A stretch of 64,000 nt of DNA, taken from the NCBI RefSeq assembly GCF_024281235.1, contig NZ_JAHWXY010000001.1:1116001-1180000 (forward strand), written 5' to 3'. Every line of letters begins with the position of its first letter. Within the stretch, counting starts at the first letter, position 1. This document shows, piece by piece, positions 1 to 9,439 of the stretch. This DNA is from Shinella daejeonensis (GTDB lineage: Bacteria; Pseudomonadota; Alphaproteobacteria; Rhizobiales; Rhizobiaceae). Below the pieces are notes generated by a model that searched no databases, was not told the DNA's origin, and saw only the letters and a program-made list of their open reading frames with translations. Position numbers and translations under genes: made by a program.

Positions 1-696
1 GGCGGACTTCCAGGCACCGCAGCGGGACGGCGCGCCGCCGGCGAGGACCCCGCCAAGCGGGCGCAAATTCTCGACGGCGCCAAGCGGGTCTTCATGGAGC
101 GCGGCTACGAGGCCGCGAGCATGAATGACGTCACCCGCGCCGCCGGGGTCTCGAAAGGCACCATCTACGTCTACTTCGAGAACAAGGAGGACCTTTTCGG
201 CTCGATGATCGAACGCGAGCGCCAGCGCCTCACCGAAAGGGTCGGCCATGCGCTGGACGGCGGGCGCCCGCTGGCCGAAACGCTCAGGGAATTCGGCATC
301 CTCTTCGCCACCCATATCACGGCGGATGAAACCATCCGCGCCATGCGGATGGTGATTGCCGCCAACCACCGCCTTCCCGCCCTGTGTTCCCGCTTCTTCT
401 CCACCACCCCGATCAATCCGGTGTCGGTGCTGCAACACTATCTGGATGCCCGGATGGCGGCCGGCACGCTCTTCTGCGACGACACGACCCGGGCGGCCAG
501 GCAGTTCATCGACATGACGACCGTCGGCCTGTTCAAGCCGCGACTATTCGGGGCGATGGAGGCTCCGCCGGACACAGCCGAGATCGAACGCAACGTGGCC
601 TCGGCGATCCGTGTCTTCCTCGCGGCCTATGCCGTCCGGCCGGAAAAGGCGCCGGCCGTGGCTTCCTGCGATAACGAATTCGTGAATACGCCGTAA
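1..696 (+). CDS. TetR family transcriptional regulator, 5' end missing
   Basis: The frame is open from base 1, so the gene starts left of the window; an ATG at 94 lies inside the DNA-binding domain and is not the start. The visible N-terminus is a TetR helix-turn-helix: KRAQILDGAKRVF leads into VTRAAGVSKGTIYVYFENK, the family recognition helix. The remaining ~180 residues are the helical ligand/dimer domain. The ligand is unknown. TetR proteins usually repress adjacent genes; the next gene downstream (TerC-like, 75 bp away) has its own ribosome site, so a link is only possible. The family call is firm, the target is not. Confidence 0.9.
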   Translation, partial: GGLPGTAAGRRAAGEDPAKRAQILDGAKRVFMERGYEAASMNDVTRAAGVSKGTIYVYFENKEDLFGSMIERERQRLTERVGHALDGGRPLAETLREFGILFATHITADETIRAMRMVIAANHRLPALCSRFFSTTPINPVSVLQHYLDARMAAGTLFCDDTTRAARQFIDMTTVGLFKPRLFGAMEAPPDTAEIERNVASAIRVFLAAYAVRPEKAPAVASCDNEFVNTP

Positions 697-771
697 GGCT
701 GCCGCCTGCCGCTTGTCAGCAGACGGCACGAACATACATAGGCTCTCCATTGCCACGCAGAGGATAACCGT

Positions 772-1521
772 ATGGACAGCCTTCTTGCCCTTGCGCAAGA
801 CCCCGCCGCCTGGATCGCGCTTGTCACGCTTGTCGTGATGGAAATCGTTCTCGGTATCGACAACCTGATCTTCATCTCCATCCTCACGAACAAGCTGCCG
901 CCCGAACACCGGGTCAAGGCTCGCCGCATCGGCATCGGCCTTGCTCTTTTCATGCGGCTGGCGCTGCTCGGGACCATCGCCTGGATCATCAAGCTCACCA
1001 CGCCGGTCTTCGAGATCTTCGGCCAGGGCTTTTCATGGAAGGACGTGATCCTGATCGCCGGCGGCCTTTTCCTCGTCTGGAAAGCCACCCGGGAGATCCA
1101 TCATAATGTCGACCCCGCCGAGAAGGGCGAGGACTTCATCGCCAGTTCGGCAACCTCGACGCTTTCGGCCGCCATTGGCCAGATCCTGCTGCTCGACCTC
1201 GTGTTCTCCGTCGACAGCATCATCACCGCCGTGGGCATGACGCCCCATCTGCCGATCATGGTGATCGCCGTGGTTACGGCCGTGCTGGTGATGCTGGTCG
1301 CCGCAACCCCGCTTGCCGATTTCATCGAGAAGAATCCGACGATCGTCATGCTGGCGCTCGCCTTCCTGCTGATGATCGGCATGACGCTGATCGCCGAGGG
1401 CATGGGCGTCCATGTGCCCAAGGGCTATGTCTATGCCGCCATGGCCTTCTCCGCGCTGGTTGAGTTTCTCAATATGCTGTCGCGACGCGCCCGCCGGCGA
1501 AAGAGGATCGAGAATCCGTAA
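772..1521 (+). CDS. TerC family integral membrane protein
   Basis: This 249-aa protein has about seven hydrophobic segments and the TerC signature: an acidic first helix with [13 protein letters not shown] (about residues 23-35) and a second acidic motif [18 protein letters not shown] in the middle. The conserved Asp/Glu within membrane helices fits metal-ion transport; relatives protect against manganese or tellurite, or load manganese into exported enzymes. The start is supported by AGAGGATA just upstream. It is apparently a single-gene unit, because a strong hairpin follows the stop directly. The substrate cannot be read from the sequence. Confidence 0.88.
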   Translation: MDSLLALAQDPAAWIALVTLVVMEIVLGIDNLIFISILTNKLPPEHRVKARRIGIGLALFMRLALLGTIAWIIKLTTPVFEIFGQGFSWKDVILIAGGLFLVWKATREIHHNVDPAEKGEDFIASSATSTLSAAIGQILLLDLVFSVDSIITAVGMTPHLPIMVIAVVTAVLVMLVAATPLADFIEKNPTIVMLALAFLLMIGMTLIAEGMGVHVPKGYVYAAMAFSALVEFLNMLSRRARRRKRIENP

Positions 1522-1528
1522 GCGCGGA

Positions 1529-1554
1529 AGGCCGGCGGCACAGGCCGCCGGCCT
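1529..1554 (+). terminator. GC-rich hairpin after the TerC-like gene
   Basis: A perfect 11-bp stem (1529-1539 with 1544-1554) with the 4-base loop ACAG begins 7 bases after the stop codon. No clear T-run follows, so it may be a weak or Rho-assisted terminator. The rest of the gap to 1820 shows no gene. Confidence 0.5.
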
Positions 1555-1820
1555 CTCGAAAACGGATGCAAGGACGGCCGGACGGGTCGGGAGCTCGACT
1601 GCCGTTTCGTTGGCCACGGGAGGAAACCGGAAAAACTCCCGTGTTCTCCATCCCCGTCCTGTCCGGTTGACACGGCACGGTCCTGCTTGACAAACCCGCC
1701 GTGACGGGGATTGTTCCGATTATCTGTCCGACGGATCACCCGCCGCGCCGTCATCCGGCGGGCGGGCCGGTCGGGGCGGAACCCCTCGACGAAGCAAACC
1801 CGCCGGGCAGGCCACCGACC

Positions 1821-3593
1821 ATGACAATGCAGCAGATCCTCGCCTTCGCAGTCATTGCACTGATGATGGGGGCCTTCATCTGGGGACGATTCCGATACGA
1901 TCTCGTGGCCTGCTGTTCGCTGCTGCTGGCGGTTGCCGTCGGCGTCGTACCCTTCGACAAGGCATTTTCCGGTTTCAGCGACGACATCGTGATCATCGTG
2001 GGAAGCGCGCTGATCGTCAGTGCCGCCGTCGCCCGCTCCGGCGTGGTCAACCTCGCCGTGAAGCGGTTTTTCCCCAACCTCACCTCGATGCATACGCAAC
2101 TGGCGCTGCTGCTTGTCTCCGTCGCGGTCCTTTCGGCCTTCATCAAGAATATCGGCGCCCTCGCCATCATGATGCCACTCGCCTTCCAGTTCGCCCGCAA
2201 ATCCGGCGCGCCGGTCTCGAAATTCCTGATGCCGATGGCCTTCGCGGCCCTGCTCGGCGGCCTCATGACCCAGATCGGCACCTCGCCCAATATCGTCGTG
2301 TCGCGCATGCGCCAGGAAATCGGCGGCGAGAGCTTCACGATGTTCGATTTCACCCCCGTCGGCGCGACACTGACGATCTGCGGCGTGCTGTTCATGCTGC
2401 TCTTCAACCGGATCGTGCCGGAGCGCCAGAACCGCAACGCGAGCGTCGAGGAATCGCTGGAAGCGGCGGCCTATTCGTCGGATGCGACGGTCGGCGAAAA
2501 CTCTGCGGCGATCGGCAAGTCGCTGAACGATGTGCTCAGGCACGGCGACGGCGACGTGATCGCCACCGCCATCGTCCGCGGCCACGTCCATATCGCGCCG
2601 CTGCCCGACGTCCGGCTGGCGGCCGGCGATACGGTGCTGATGGAAGGCACGGCCGGCGCGCTGGACAGGGTGGTCTCGCTCGCCGGCCTCACCCTTACCG
2701 GCAATCCGATCCGCGCCAGCGGCGGCGAGGAAGGCGAGATCAGCGCCATCGAGGCCGTCGTCACCAAGGATTCCCGGCTCATCGATATTTCCGCACGCAG
2801 CATCGCGCTGTTTCATTCCTATGGCATCAACCTTCTGGCTGTCAGCCGGCAGGGCGAGCGCCTGCGTGAAAAGCTCTCGGCCGTGCGCCTGCGCCCCGGC
2901 GACGTGATCGTGCTCCAGGGCAACAATCGTGCGCTGCCGACGCTTCTGCCGGAACTCGGCCTGCTGCCGCTCGCCCAGCGCGAGATCCTGCTCGGCGCGC
3001 CACGCCGCGCGCTGATCCCGGTTCTCGTGCTTCTCGCCGCCATGGCGTCCACCGCTCTCGGCATCGTGCCGGTGGCGACCGGCTTCTTCGCCGCCGCCGT
3101 GGCGATGGTGGTGTTCCGCGCCGTACCGCGGCGGGAGATCTATACGGCGCTGGACGGGCCTATCCTCGTCATGCTTGCCGCGCTCATTCCGGTTTCCGAC
3201 AGTCTGCGCACGACCGGCGCAAGCGAACTCATCGCCGCCTGGCTCGGGGATATCGCCGCCCATCTGCCGCCGTTCGGCGCACTCGGCCTGATCCTGCTGA
3301 CCGCGATGGCGGTGACGCCCTTTCTCAACAACGCCGCGACCGTTCTCGTCATGGCCCCGATCGCCGCCAGTTTCGCAAGCACCCTCGGCTATCGGCCCGA
3401 AGCCTTCCTGATGGCCGTGGCGATCGGCGCGGGCTGCGACTTCCTCACCCCCGTCGGCCACCAGTGCAACACGCTGGTGATGGGTCCCGGCGGCTACAGG
3501 TTCGCGGATTATCCGCGCGTCGGACTGCCGCTTTCCCTGCTGATCGTCCTGGTGGCCGTGCCCGCCCTCCTCTGGGTCTGGCCGCTGCAATAG
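1821..3593 (+). CDS. SLC13-family permease with two RCK_C/TrkA_C domains
   Basis: This 590-aa transporter has two blocks of membrane helices (about residues 1-200 and 400-590) around a soluble middle section (about 215-385) that reads as two TrkA_C/RCK_C ligand-binding repeats, each ending in a LAAGDTVLMEG- or LRPGDVIVLQG-like motif. The hairpin NNAATVLVMAP in the second half is typical of anion symporters of the DASS/SLC13 group. Substrates in the family include sulfate and dicarboxylates; which one applies here is unknown. The frame stays open further upstream to a GTG at 1701, but that stretch is charged and proline-rich and unlike the family, whereas MTMQQIL at 1821 begins the first hydrophobic helix. 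Confidence 0.85.
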   Translation: MTMQQILAFAVIALMMGAFIWGRFRYDLVACCSLLLAVAVGVVPFDKAFSGFSDDIVIIVGSALIVSAAVARSGVVNLAVKRFFPNLTSMHTQLALLLVSVAVLSAFIKNIGALAIMMPLAFQFARKSGAPVSKFLMPMAFAALLGGLMTQIGTSPNIVVSRMRQEIGGESFTMFDFTPVGATLTICGVLFMLLFNRIVPERQNRNASVEESLEAAAYSSDATVGENSAAIGKSLNDVLRHGDGDVIATAIVRGHVHIAPLPDVRLAAGDTVLMEGTAGALDRVVSLAGLTLTGNPIRASGGEEGEISAIEAVVTKDSRLIDISARSIALFHSYGINLLAVSRQGERLREKLSAVRLRPGDVIVLQGNNRALPTLLPELGLLPLAQREILLGAPRRALIPVLVLLAAMASTALGIVPVATGFFAAAVAMVVFRAVPRREIYTALDGPILVMLAALIPVSDSLRTTGASELIAAWLGDIAAHLPPFGALGLILLTAMAVTPFLNNAATVLVMAPIAASFASTLGYRPEAFLMAVAIGAGCDFLTPVGHQCNTLVMGPGGYRFADYPRVGLPLSLLIVLVAVPALLWVWPLQ

Positions 3594-3768
3594 GCCACTC
3601 GACTTTCCCTTGACGCGCCGGGCCGAATGTGGTCTCAACCCTGCCCGACAGGGAACCCGTTCCGCCGCGTTTTTCTGCGGGAAACCGGGCTTTCCTCCTG
3701 ATTTTCCCGCTCACGACGCCGGCTATCCTCGGCGCGGAGCTTGCAGACACGTCAAGACGGGCCACATC

Positions 3769-5238
3769 ATGAACACTTCCGCAAACGCATCCGGCGTCCG
3801 CGTCCGCATTGCCCCCTCCCCGACAGGCGAACCGCATGTCGGCACCGCCTATATCGCGCTGTTCAACTACCTGTTCGCCAAAAAGCACGGCGGCGCCTTC
3901 ATCCTGCGCATCGAGGATACGGACGCCACCCGCTCCACATCCGAATTCGAGCAGAAAGTGCTCGACGCGCTGAAATGGTGCGGACTGGAATGGTCGGAAG
4001 GCCCCGACGTCGGCGGCCCCTACGGCCCCTATCGCCAGTCCGAGCGCAAGGACATCTACCGCCCCTATGTCGACAGGATCGTCGAGGCCGGCCATGGCTT
4101 CAAGTGTTTCTGCACGCCCGAGCGGCTGGACAAGATGCGCGAAGCCCAGCGCGCCGCCGGCAAGCCGCCGAAATACGACGGTCTCTGCCTGCACCTTACG
4201 GCCGAAGAGGTGACGAAGCGCGTCGCGGCCGGCGAGCCGCATGTCGTACGCATGAAGATCCCGACCGAGGGCGCCTGCAAATTCGTCGACGGCGTCTACG
4301 GACCGGTCGAAATCCCGTGGGACGCCGTCGACATGCAGGTGCTGCTCAAGGCCGACGGCATGCCGACCTACCACATGGCGAACGTCGTCGACGACCACCT
4401 GATGAAGATCACCCATGTGGCGCGCGGCGAGGAATGGCTGGCCTCGGTGCCGAAGCACATCCTCATCTATCAGTATCTCGGCCTTGAGCCGCCGGTCTTC
4501 ATGCATCTCTCGCTGATGCGCAACGCCGACAAGTCGAAGCTTTCCAAGCGCAAGAATCCCACGTCGATCTCCTATTATTCGGCGCTCGGCTATCTGCCGG
4601 AAGCGCTGATGAACTTCCTCGGCCTGTTCTTCATCCAGATCGCCGAGGGCGAGGAACTGCTGACCGTGGATCAGCTCGCGGAGAAATTCGATCCGGAGAA
4701 CCTTTCCAAGGCCGGCGCGATCTTCGACATCCAGAAGCTCGACTGGCTGAACGGACGCTGGCTGCGCGAGCAGCTTTCCGAGGAAGATTTCACGCAACGC
4801 GTGCTCGAATGGGCGATGGAGAACGACCGCGTCCGCCAGGGCCTGAGGCTGTCGCAGTCGCGCATCTCCAAGCTCGGCGAACTGCCGGATCTCGCAGGCT
4901 TCCTGCTGAAGTCCGATCTTGGCCTGACGCCGGCCTCCTTCGCCAGGGTGAAATCCACGCCGGAAGAGATCCTTGAGGTCCTCAACCAGGTGCAGCCGGA
5001 CCTCGAAAAGATGCCGGAATGGACGGTTGAAAGCATCGAGGCGGAGCTGCGCGCCAGCGCCGACAGGCTCGGCAAGAAGCTCAAGGTCGTCGTCGCGCCC
5101 CTCTTCGTCGCCGTCTCGGGCTCGTCGCGCTCGCTGCCGCTGTTCGACTCGATGGCGATCCTCGGCCGCTCCGTCGTGCGCCAGCGCCTGAAGGTGGCGG
5201 CGCAAGTGGTGGCCTCGATGGCCGGTAGCGGAAAGTAA
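3769..5238 (+). CDS. gltX: glutamate--tRNA ligase
   Basis: This 489-aa class I synthetase charges tRNA-Glu. The Rossmann catalytic domain opens with RIAPSPTGEPHVGTAY; HVGT (about residues 23-26) is the HIGH motif. KLSKRK (about residue 256) is the KMSKS loop. A CFC pair near residue 114 followed by CLH about 30 residues on matches the zinc-binding insert of bacterial GltX. The frame continues upstream to 3610, but family alignment and the methionine just before the conserved block favour 3769. lysS follows 12 bp downstream and is probably co-transcribed. Rhizobia often carry two GltX paralogues, so discriminating versus non-discriminating activity cannot be assigned. Confidence 0.95.
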   Translation: MNTSANASGVRVRIAPSPTGEPHVGTAYIALFNYLFAKKHGGAFILRIEDTDATRSTSEFEQKVLDALKWCGLEWSEGPDVGGPYGPYRQSERKDIYRPYVDRIVEAGHGFKCFCTPERLDKMREAQRAAGKPPKYDGLCLHLTAEEVTKRVAAGEPHVVRMKIPTEGACKFVDGVYGPVEIPWDAVDMQVLLKADGMPTYHMANVVDDHLMKITHVARGEEWLASVPKHILIYQYLGLEPPVFMHLSLMRNADKSKLSKRKNPTSISYYSALGYLPEALMNFLGLFFIQIAEGEELLTVDQLAEKFDPENLSKAGAIFDIQKLDWLNGRWLREQLSEEDFTQRVLEWAMENDRVRQGLRLSQSRISKLGELPDLAGFLLKSDLGLTPASFARVKSTPEEILEVLNQVQPDLEKMPEWTVESIEAELRASADRLGKKLKVVVAPLFVAVSGSSRSLPLFDSMAILGRSVVRQRLKVAAQVVASMAGSGK

Positions 5239-5250
5239 GGAAAAAGAAGA

Positions 5251-6744
5251 ATGAACGACAAGACCGAAACCGCGCTTTCCTCCGATCCAACGGAAGTCCG
5301 CCGCCAGAAGCTCGACCAGTTGCGCCAGACGATCGGCGACGTCTACCCGGCGCATTTCCACCGGACGATGACCAATGCCGAGCTTGCCGCGAAATATGAG
5401 GAGCTGGAGCTCGATACCGAAAGCGGCGACGTGGTGACGGTCGCCGGCCGGGTCTATTCCTCGCGCAATTCCGGCATGTTCATGGATATCCATGACGCCT
5501 CCGGCAAGATCCAGATCTTTTCGCACAAGGACACCACGCCGGAAGAGGCGCGCGCGCTCCTGCCGATGATCGACCTGGGCGACATCATCGGCGTGACCGG
5601 CGTCGTGCGCCGCACCAAGCGCGGCGAACTGACGATCAACGCGCAGGAGATCGTCATGCTGACGAAGACCCTGCTGCCGATGCCGGAGAAGTGGCATGGC
5701 GTGGCGGATGTCGAAATCCGCTACCGCAAGCGCCACCTCGACATCATGACCAACGAGGACTCCAAGCTCCGCTTCCGCCAGCGTTCGCAGATCGTCTCCG
5801 GCATCCGCCGCTTCATGGAAACCGACGGCTTCATGGAAGTCGAGACGCCGATGCTGCATTCCGTCTATGGCGGCGCGACGGCGGAACCCTTCAAGACGCA
5901 CCACAACACGCTGAAGCTCGACATGTACCTGCGTATCGCGCCGGAACTCTACCTGAAGCGCACGCTGGTCTCGGGCCTGACCGACAAGGTGTTCGAGATC
6001 AACCGAAATTTCCGCAACGAAGGCGTCTCGACCCGGCACAATCCCGAATTCACGATGATGGAGTGCTACTGGGCCTATGCCGACTACGAGGACATCATGG
6101 ACCTCGTGGAACGCCTCTTCGCCGAACTGGCGGTCAAGATCCATGGCTCGACCGAGTTCACCTATGGCGACAAGGAAATCTCCTTCAAGGGCCCCTTCCG
6201 GCGCGTGCCGATGCCCGACGCCGTGAAGGAAGCGACCGGCATCGACTTTCTCGCCATCAAGACCGACGAGGAGGCCCGCGCCGCCGCCAAGGCCGCCGGC
6301 TTTGAAGTCGAGAAGGACTGGACCTGGGGCGAATGCCTCGCCTTCCTCTTCGAGGAAAAGGTCGAGCCGACGCTGATCCAGCCGGCCCATGTCACGCATT
6401 TCCCGAAGGACATCTCGCCCTTCGCCAAGGAAGTGCCGGGCGAGCCGCGCCTCGTCGAGCGTTTCGAGACCTATTGCAACACCTGGGAGCTCGGAAACGC
6501 GTTTTCCGAACTGAACGACCCGGAAGAGCAGCGCGCCCGCATGGTCGAGCAGCTGGAGCAGGCGCACGCCCGCGGCGAGAAGGACAAGCAGCTCGACGAC
6601 GAGTTCCTCGACGCCATCGACCAGGGCATGCCGCCCGCCGGCGGCCTCGGCATCGGCGTCGACCGCCTCATCATGCTGCTCACCAACGCCCCGTCGATCC
6701 GCGACGTCATCCTCTTCCCGGCCCGCCGCGCGAAGAACGATTGA
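5251..6744 (+). CDS. lysS: lysine--tRNA ligase, class II
   Basis: This 497-aa enzyme attaches lysine to its tRNA. An N-terminal OB-fold anticodon-binding domain (about 60-160) precedes a class II catalytic domain with motif 2 (FRNEG near 254, followed by HNPEFTMMECYWAY) and motif 3 (GLGIGVDRL near 464). The start has AAGGAAAAAGA just upstream. Length is normal for LysS. It sits directly behind gltX in one transcription unit. Many alphaproteobacteria use the unrelated class I enzyme LysK, so a class II enzyme here is worth noting but not anomalous. Confidence 0.95.
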   Translation: MNDKTETALSSDPTEVRRQKLDQLRQTIGDVYPAHFHRTMTNAELAAKYEELELDTESGDVVTVAGRVYSSRNSGMFMDIHDASGKIQIFSHKDTTPEEARALLPMIDLGDIIGVTGVVRRTKRGELTINAQEIVMLTKTLLPMPEKWHGVADVEIRYRKRHLDIMTNEDSKLRFRQRSQIVSGIRRFMETDGFMEVETPMLHSVYGGATAEPFKTHHNTLKLDMYLRIAPELYLKRTLVSGLTDKVFEINRNFRNEGVSTRHNPEFTMMECYWAYADYEDIMDLVERLFAELAVKIHGSTEFTYGDKEISFKGPFRRVPMPDAVKEATGIDFLAIKTDEEARAAAKAAGFEVEKDWTWGECLAFLFEEKVEPTLIQPAHVTHFPKDISPFAKEVPGEPRLVERFETYCNTWELGNAFSELNDPEEQRARMVEQLEQAHARGEKDKQLDDEFLDAIDQGMPPAGGLGIGVDRLIMLLTNAPSIRDVILFPARRAKND

Positions 6745-6765
6745 GACGCCGGCGCAGGCAAGCGT

Positions 6766-6783
6766 CCTCCCCGGTGGGGGAGG
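6766..6783. terminator. short hairpin between convergent lysS and hypothetical gene
   Basis: A perfect 7-bp stem CCTCCCC/GGGGAGG with loop GGTG lies 21 bases after lysS, in the gap shared with the convergent gene. It has no T-run on either side. The following bases (AGAGCATTTCCAGC...) resemble the start of a common rhizobial intergenic repeat, but only a fragment is present. Confidence 0.35.
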
Positions 6784-6838
6784 GCCAGAGCATTTCCAGC
6801 AGAGGTGAAATCGCTTCGGCCGGCCCGGCGGCGGCCGG

Positions 6839-7504
6839 TCAATAGCCGTGCGCGGCGACGTCCAGCGAGGCTTCCGGGGACTGCTCCACGCTTACCGTCT
6901 CGCCTTGCGGATCGGCGCAGCCCGAGCGCTCGTCCATCGCCGTGACGATATCCCGGATCTCGACAAGGCTGAGTTCCTTGCGCTCGCCGTAGAATTCTCC
7001 GTTGACGCCCGGCTTGCCGGTGACATAGCGGGCGAGGAAAGGCGCGCTCATGCCGGGGATCTCGGCAGGATTACGGCTGAACAGCACTTCCGCGCCGATC
7101 GCCCGGCCGCGCATATCCGCGCGATTCAGGGGTCCGGCGGTATCGAGCAGGATGACCTGATAGAGATCGGCATTCTCCTCGTTCGACAGCGCGCCGACGA
7201 CCCGCAACGCCGTCTTCACCCGCACCTCGCCGTCCTGCACGGCAGCGCGCACATATTTGCGAAGCCAGGTCTGATCCCCTTGCCTGATACGGACGGTGGC
7301 AACGGCGGTGCAGGCCGCGCCGGAAATATTTTCCTGTCCCGGCCCGAGGATCGCATCGCGACCGACCAGGATCGCCGCGGCGCCGGATGCGCCCGTCAGA
7401 ACGATCACGCCGGCAAGAACCACCGTCAGCTTTCGCGACAGCCGTAATGAAATCGAAGGCAGCTTCACGGTTGCTTGTACTTCAAACTGAGACTCCTGGC
7501 CCAC
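6839..7504 (-). CDS. hypothetical protein with one N-terminal membrane anchor
   Basis: This 221-aa protein is of unrecognised family. It has a short basic N-terminus, one hydrophobic segment (about residues 28-48, KLTVVLAGVIVLTG then AAAILVG), and a presumably periplasmic remainder with two cysteines (in SGAAC and RSGCADP) that could pair. The start is a GTG at 7504 without a clear Shine-Dalgarno site; a later GTG could be used instead, leaving the anchor intact. It is convergent with lysS and divergent from sitA. Typical codon use supports a real gene. Confidence 0.6.
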   Translation of the reverse strand: MGQESQFEVQATVKLPSISLRLSRKLTVVLAGVIVLTGASGAAAILVGRDAILGPGQENISGAACTAVATVRIRQGDQTWLRKYVRAAVQDGEVRVKTALRVVGALSNEENADLYQVILLDTAGPLNRADMRGRAIGAEVLFSRNPAEIPGMSAPFLARYVTGKPGVNGEFYGERKELSLVEIRDIVTAMDERSGCADPQGETVSVEQSPEASLDVAAHGY

Positions 7505-7597
7505 CCGGGGGCGCGAACCCCCGAACCTTAGCCGCCGGGCGTTTCGGAAGTTTTAAATGTGCATGGATTTTTTTACGCGTCATGTTGCGAATGATTT

Positions 7598-7654
7598 GCA
7601 ATTGCGTTGACAGCCGCCGGAAGCTGTCTATATCTTATTGCAACTCACTCGCAA
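7598..7654 (+). promoter_or_regulatory. sitABCD promoter with candidate metal-regulator operators
   Basis: TTGACA at 7607-7612 and TATATC at 7629-7634 (16-bp spacing) form a good sigma-70 promoter 40 bp before sitA. The exact palindrome GCAATTGC (7598-7605) abuts the -35, and TTGC-N9-GCAA (7638-7654) lies just after the -10. In rhizobia sitABCD is repressed by the Fur homologue Mur (or by MntR) with manganese; these repeats are the obvious operator candidates, though neither was matched against a verified site. Confidence 0.6.
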
Positions 7655-7673
7655 GAACGCATCAAGGATCCCC

Positions 7674-8573
7674 ATGTATCGCCGCTCCCTCACCGCCCTG
7701 CTCGTAGCCCTTCCGCTGATCGCGATGACCTTGCCCGCACCGGCGCTTGCCGCCGACAAGCTCAAGGTGGTGACGACATTCACCATCATCGCCGATATCG
7801 CGGCCAATGTCGCAGGCGATGCGGCGGTGGTGGAATCGATCACCAAGCCCGGCGCCGAGATTCACAATTACCAGCCGACGCCGCGCGATATCCTGAAGGC
7901 CCAGGACGCCGGCGTCGTGCTGTGGAACGGCCTCAATCTGGAACTCTGGTTCGAAAAGTTCCTCGCCAACCTCGGCGACGTGCCGAATGTCACCGTCAGC
8001 GACGGCATCGTCCCGATGAGCATCGTGGAAGGCCCTTATGACGGAAAACCCAACCCGCACGCCTGGATGTCGCCGGAAAACGCGCTGATCTATGTCGACA
8101 ACATCCGCAAGGCGCTGTCGGATGCCGACCCGGCCAATGCACAGACCTATGCCGCCAACGCCAAGGCCTATGGCGAGAAAATCGCAGCGCTCGGCACGCA
8201 GATGAGGGCGGAGATCGCGGCATTGCCGGAAAACAAGCGCTGGCTTGTCACCAGCGAGGGCGCCTTCAGCTATCTCGCCCGCGATTTCGGTCTCAAGGAA
8301 CTGTTCCTGTGGCCGATCAACGCCGACCAGCAGGGCACGCCCAAGCAGGTCAAAGCCGTGATCGACGCCGTGCGTGAGCACGATATCCATGTCGTCTTCA
8401 GCGAAAGCACCATTTCCGCCAATCCTGCCCGTCAGGTCGCCGCGGAGACGGGGGCGGCCTATGGCGGCGTGCTCTACGTGGACTCGCTGAGCGAGCCGGA
8501 CGGCCCCGTCCCAACCTATCTCGACCTCCTGCGCGTCACCAGCGAAACCATCGTGAAGGGACTTTCCCGATGA
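7674..8573 (+). CDS. sitA: manganese/iron ABC transporter, substrate-binding protein SitA
   Basis: This 299-aa cluster A-I metal-binding protein has a Sec signal peptide ending ALAADK (cleavage near residue 25). Likely metal ligands are His in [11 protein letters not shown], His in [11 protein letters not shown], Glu in [16 protein letters not shown] and Asp in LYVDSLSE, the His-His-Glu-Asp set of the Mn/Fe subgroup; there is no His-rich loop as in zinc-specific ZnuA. ATG 7674 follows AAGGAT; the in-frame ATG at 7638 would put 12 extra residues before the signal peptide. The stop overlaps sitB by ATGA, beginning a four-gene overlapping operon. Confidence 0.93.
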   Translation: MYRRSLTALLVALPLIAMTLPAPALAADKLKVVTTFTIIADIAANVAGDAAVVESITKPGAEIHNYQPTPRDILKAQDAGVVLWNGLNLELWFEKFLANLGDVPNVTVSDGIVPMSIVEGPYDGKPNPHAWMSPENALIYVDNIRKALSDADPANAQTYAANAKAYGEKIAALGTQMRAEIAALPENKRWLVTSEGAFSYLARDFGLKELFLWPINADQQGTPKQVKAVIDAVREHDIHVVFSESTISANPARQVAAETGAAYGGVLYVDSLSEPDGPVPTYLDLLRVTSETIVKGLSR

Positions 8574-9439
8574 GAATGGGCAGCAGGCCCGAGCCGGTGG
8601 CGGGTATCGTCGCGCAGGACGTGACGGTCACCTACCGAAACGGCCACACGGCGCTGCGCAATGCCAGCTTTTCCGTGCCGAAGGGTACGATCACCGCCCT
8701 CGTCGGCGTCAATGGCTCGGGCAAGTCCACGCTCTTCAAGGCGATCATGGGCTTCGTGCCGGTGGCGAACGGCAAGGTGACGATCCTCGGCCTTTCCGTT
8801 CGCGAGGCGCTGCGGAGAAACCTCGTCGCCTATGTGCCGCAGGCCGAGGAAGTCGACTGGAGCTTCCCCGTTCTCGTCGAGGACGTGGTGATGATGGGCC
8901 GCTACGGCCGGATGAACTGGCTGCGCATCCCCCGCCGGCACGATCACGACATGGTGGAGGCCGCGCTGGAGCGGGTGAACATGGCCGCCTTCCGCAAGCG
9001 CCAGATCGGCGAACTCTCCGGCGGCCAGAGAAAGCGCGTCTTCCTGGCCCGGGCGCTGGCGCAGGAAGGTCAGGTGATCCTGCTCGACGAACCCTTCACC
9101 GGCGTCGACGTCACCACCGAGGAACAGATCGTCGAGCTTCTCGGCAAACTGCGCGAGGAAGGCCGGGTGATGCTGGTTTCCACCCACAATCTCGGCAGCG
9201 TCCCGGACTTTTGCGACCGCACCGTCTTCGTGAAAGGCACGGTCATCGCCTCCGGCCCGACGGCCGAAACCTTCACCGAAGCCAATCTGGAACGGGCCTT
9301 CGGCGGCGTGCTGCGCCATTTCGTGCTCGGCGGCCGCGATCTGCACGAAGACGAAGACCGCCGCGCGGTGAAGGTGATCACCGACGACGAACGTCCCTTC
9401 GTCATCTATGGCGAACGATCGACGGAGAAATCACCGTGA
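8570..9439 (+). CDS. sitB: manganese/iron ABC transporter ATP-binding protein SitB
   Basis: This 289-aa ATPase energises SitCD. The Walker A motif GVNGSGKST (about 46-54), signature LSGGQRKR, Walker [13 protein letters not shown] and the switch His (VSTHN) are all intact. The C-terminal 30 residues past the fold ([19 protein letters not shown]) are acidic, as in other rhizobial SitB proteins. ATGA overlaps join it to sitA and sitC. Confidence 0.93.
   Translation: MRMGSRPEPVAGIVAQDVTVTYRNGHTALRNASFSVPKGTITALVGVNGSGKSTLFKAIMGFVPVANGKVTILGLSVREALRRNLVAYVPQAEEVDWSFPVLVEDVVMMGRYGRMNWLRIPRRHDHDMVEAALERVNMAAFRKRQIGELSGGQRKRVFLARALAQEGQVILLDEPFTGVDVTTEEQIVELLGKLREEGRVMLVSTHNLGSVPDFCDRTVFVKGTVIASGPTAETFTEANLERAFGGVLRHFVLGGRDLHEDEDRRAVKVITDDERPFVIYGERSTEKSP

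Noticed and set aside
1701-1820. N-terminal extension of the SLC13 permease from a GTG at 1701
   Set aside because: The 40 extra residues are proline- and glycine-rich, not membrane-like, and the family-like start begins at 1821.
1431-3638. 735-codon open frame on the minus strand opposite the permease gene
   Set aside because: It is rich in Arg, His and Gly with no family features and lies wholly antisense to a clear membrane transporter; a by-product of high GC.
3445-6567. 1040-codon open frame on the minus strand opposite gltX and lysS
   Set aside because: Antisense to two certain tRNA ligase genes, with His/Arg-rich low-complexity sequence and no domain; a GC-frame artefact.
7499-7530. 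tRNA-like 3' end (TGG CCC...GCGCGAACCCCC) on the minus strand
   Set aside because: The T-loop lacks the conserved A, no matching 5' acceptor or anticodon arm exists in the AT-rich flank, and it overlaps the start of the hypothetical gene; just a GC-rich hairpin.
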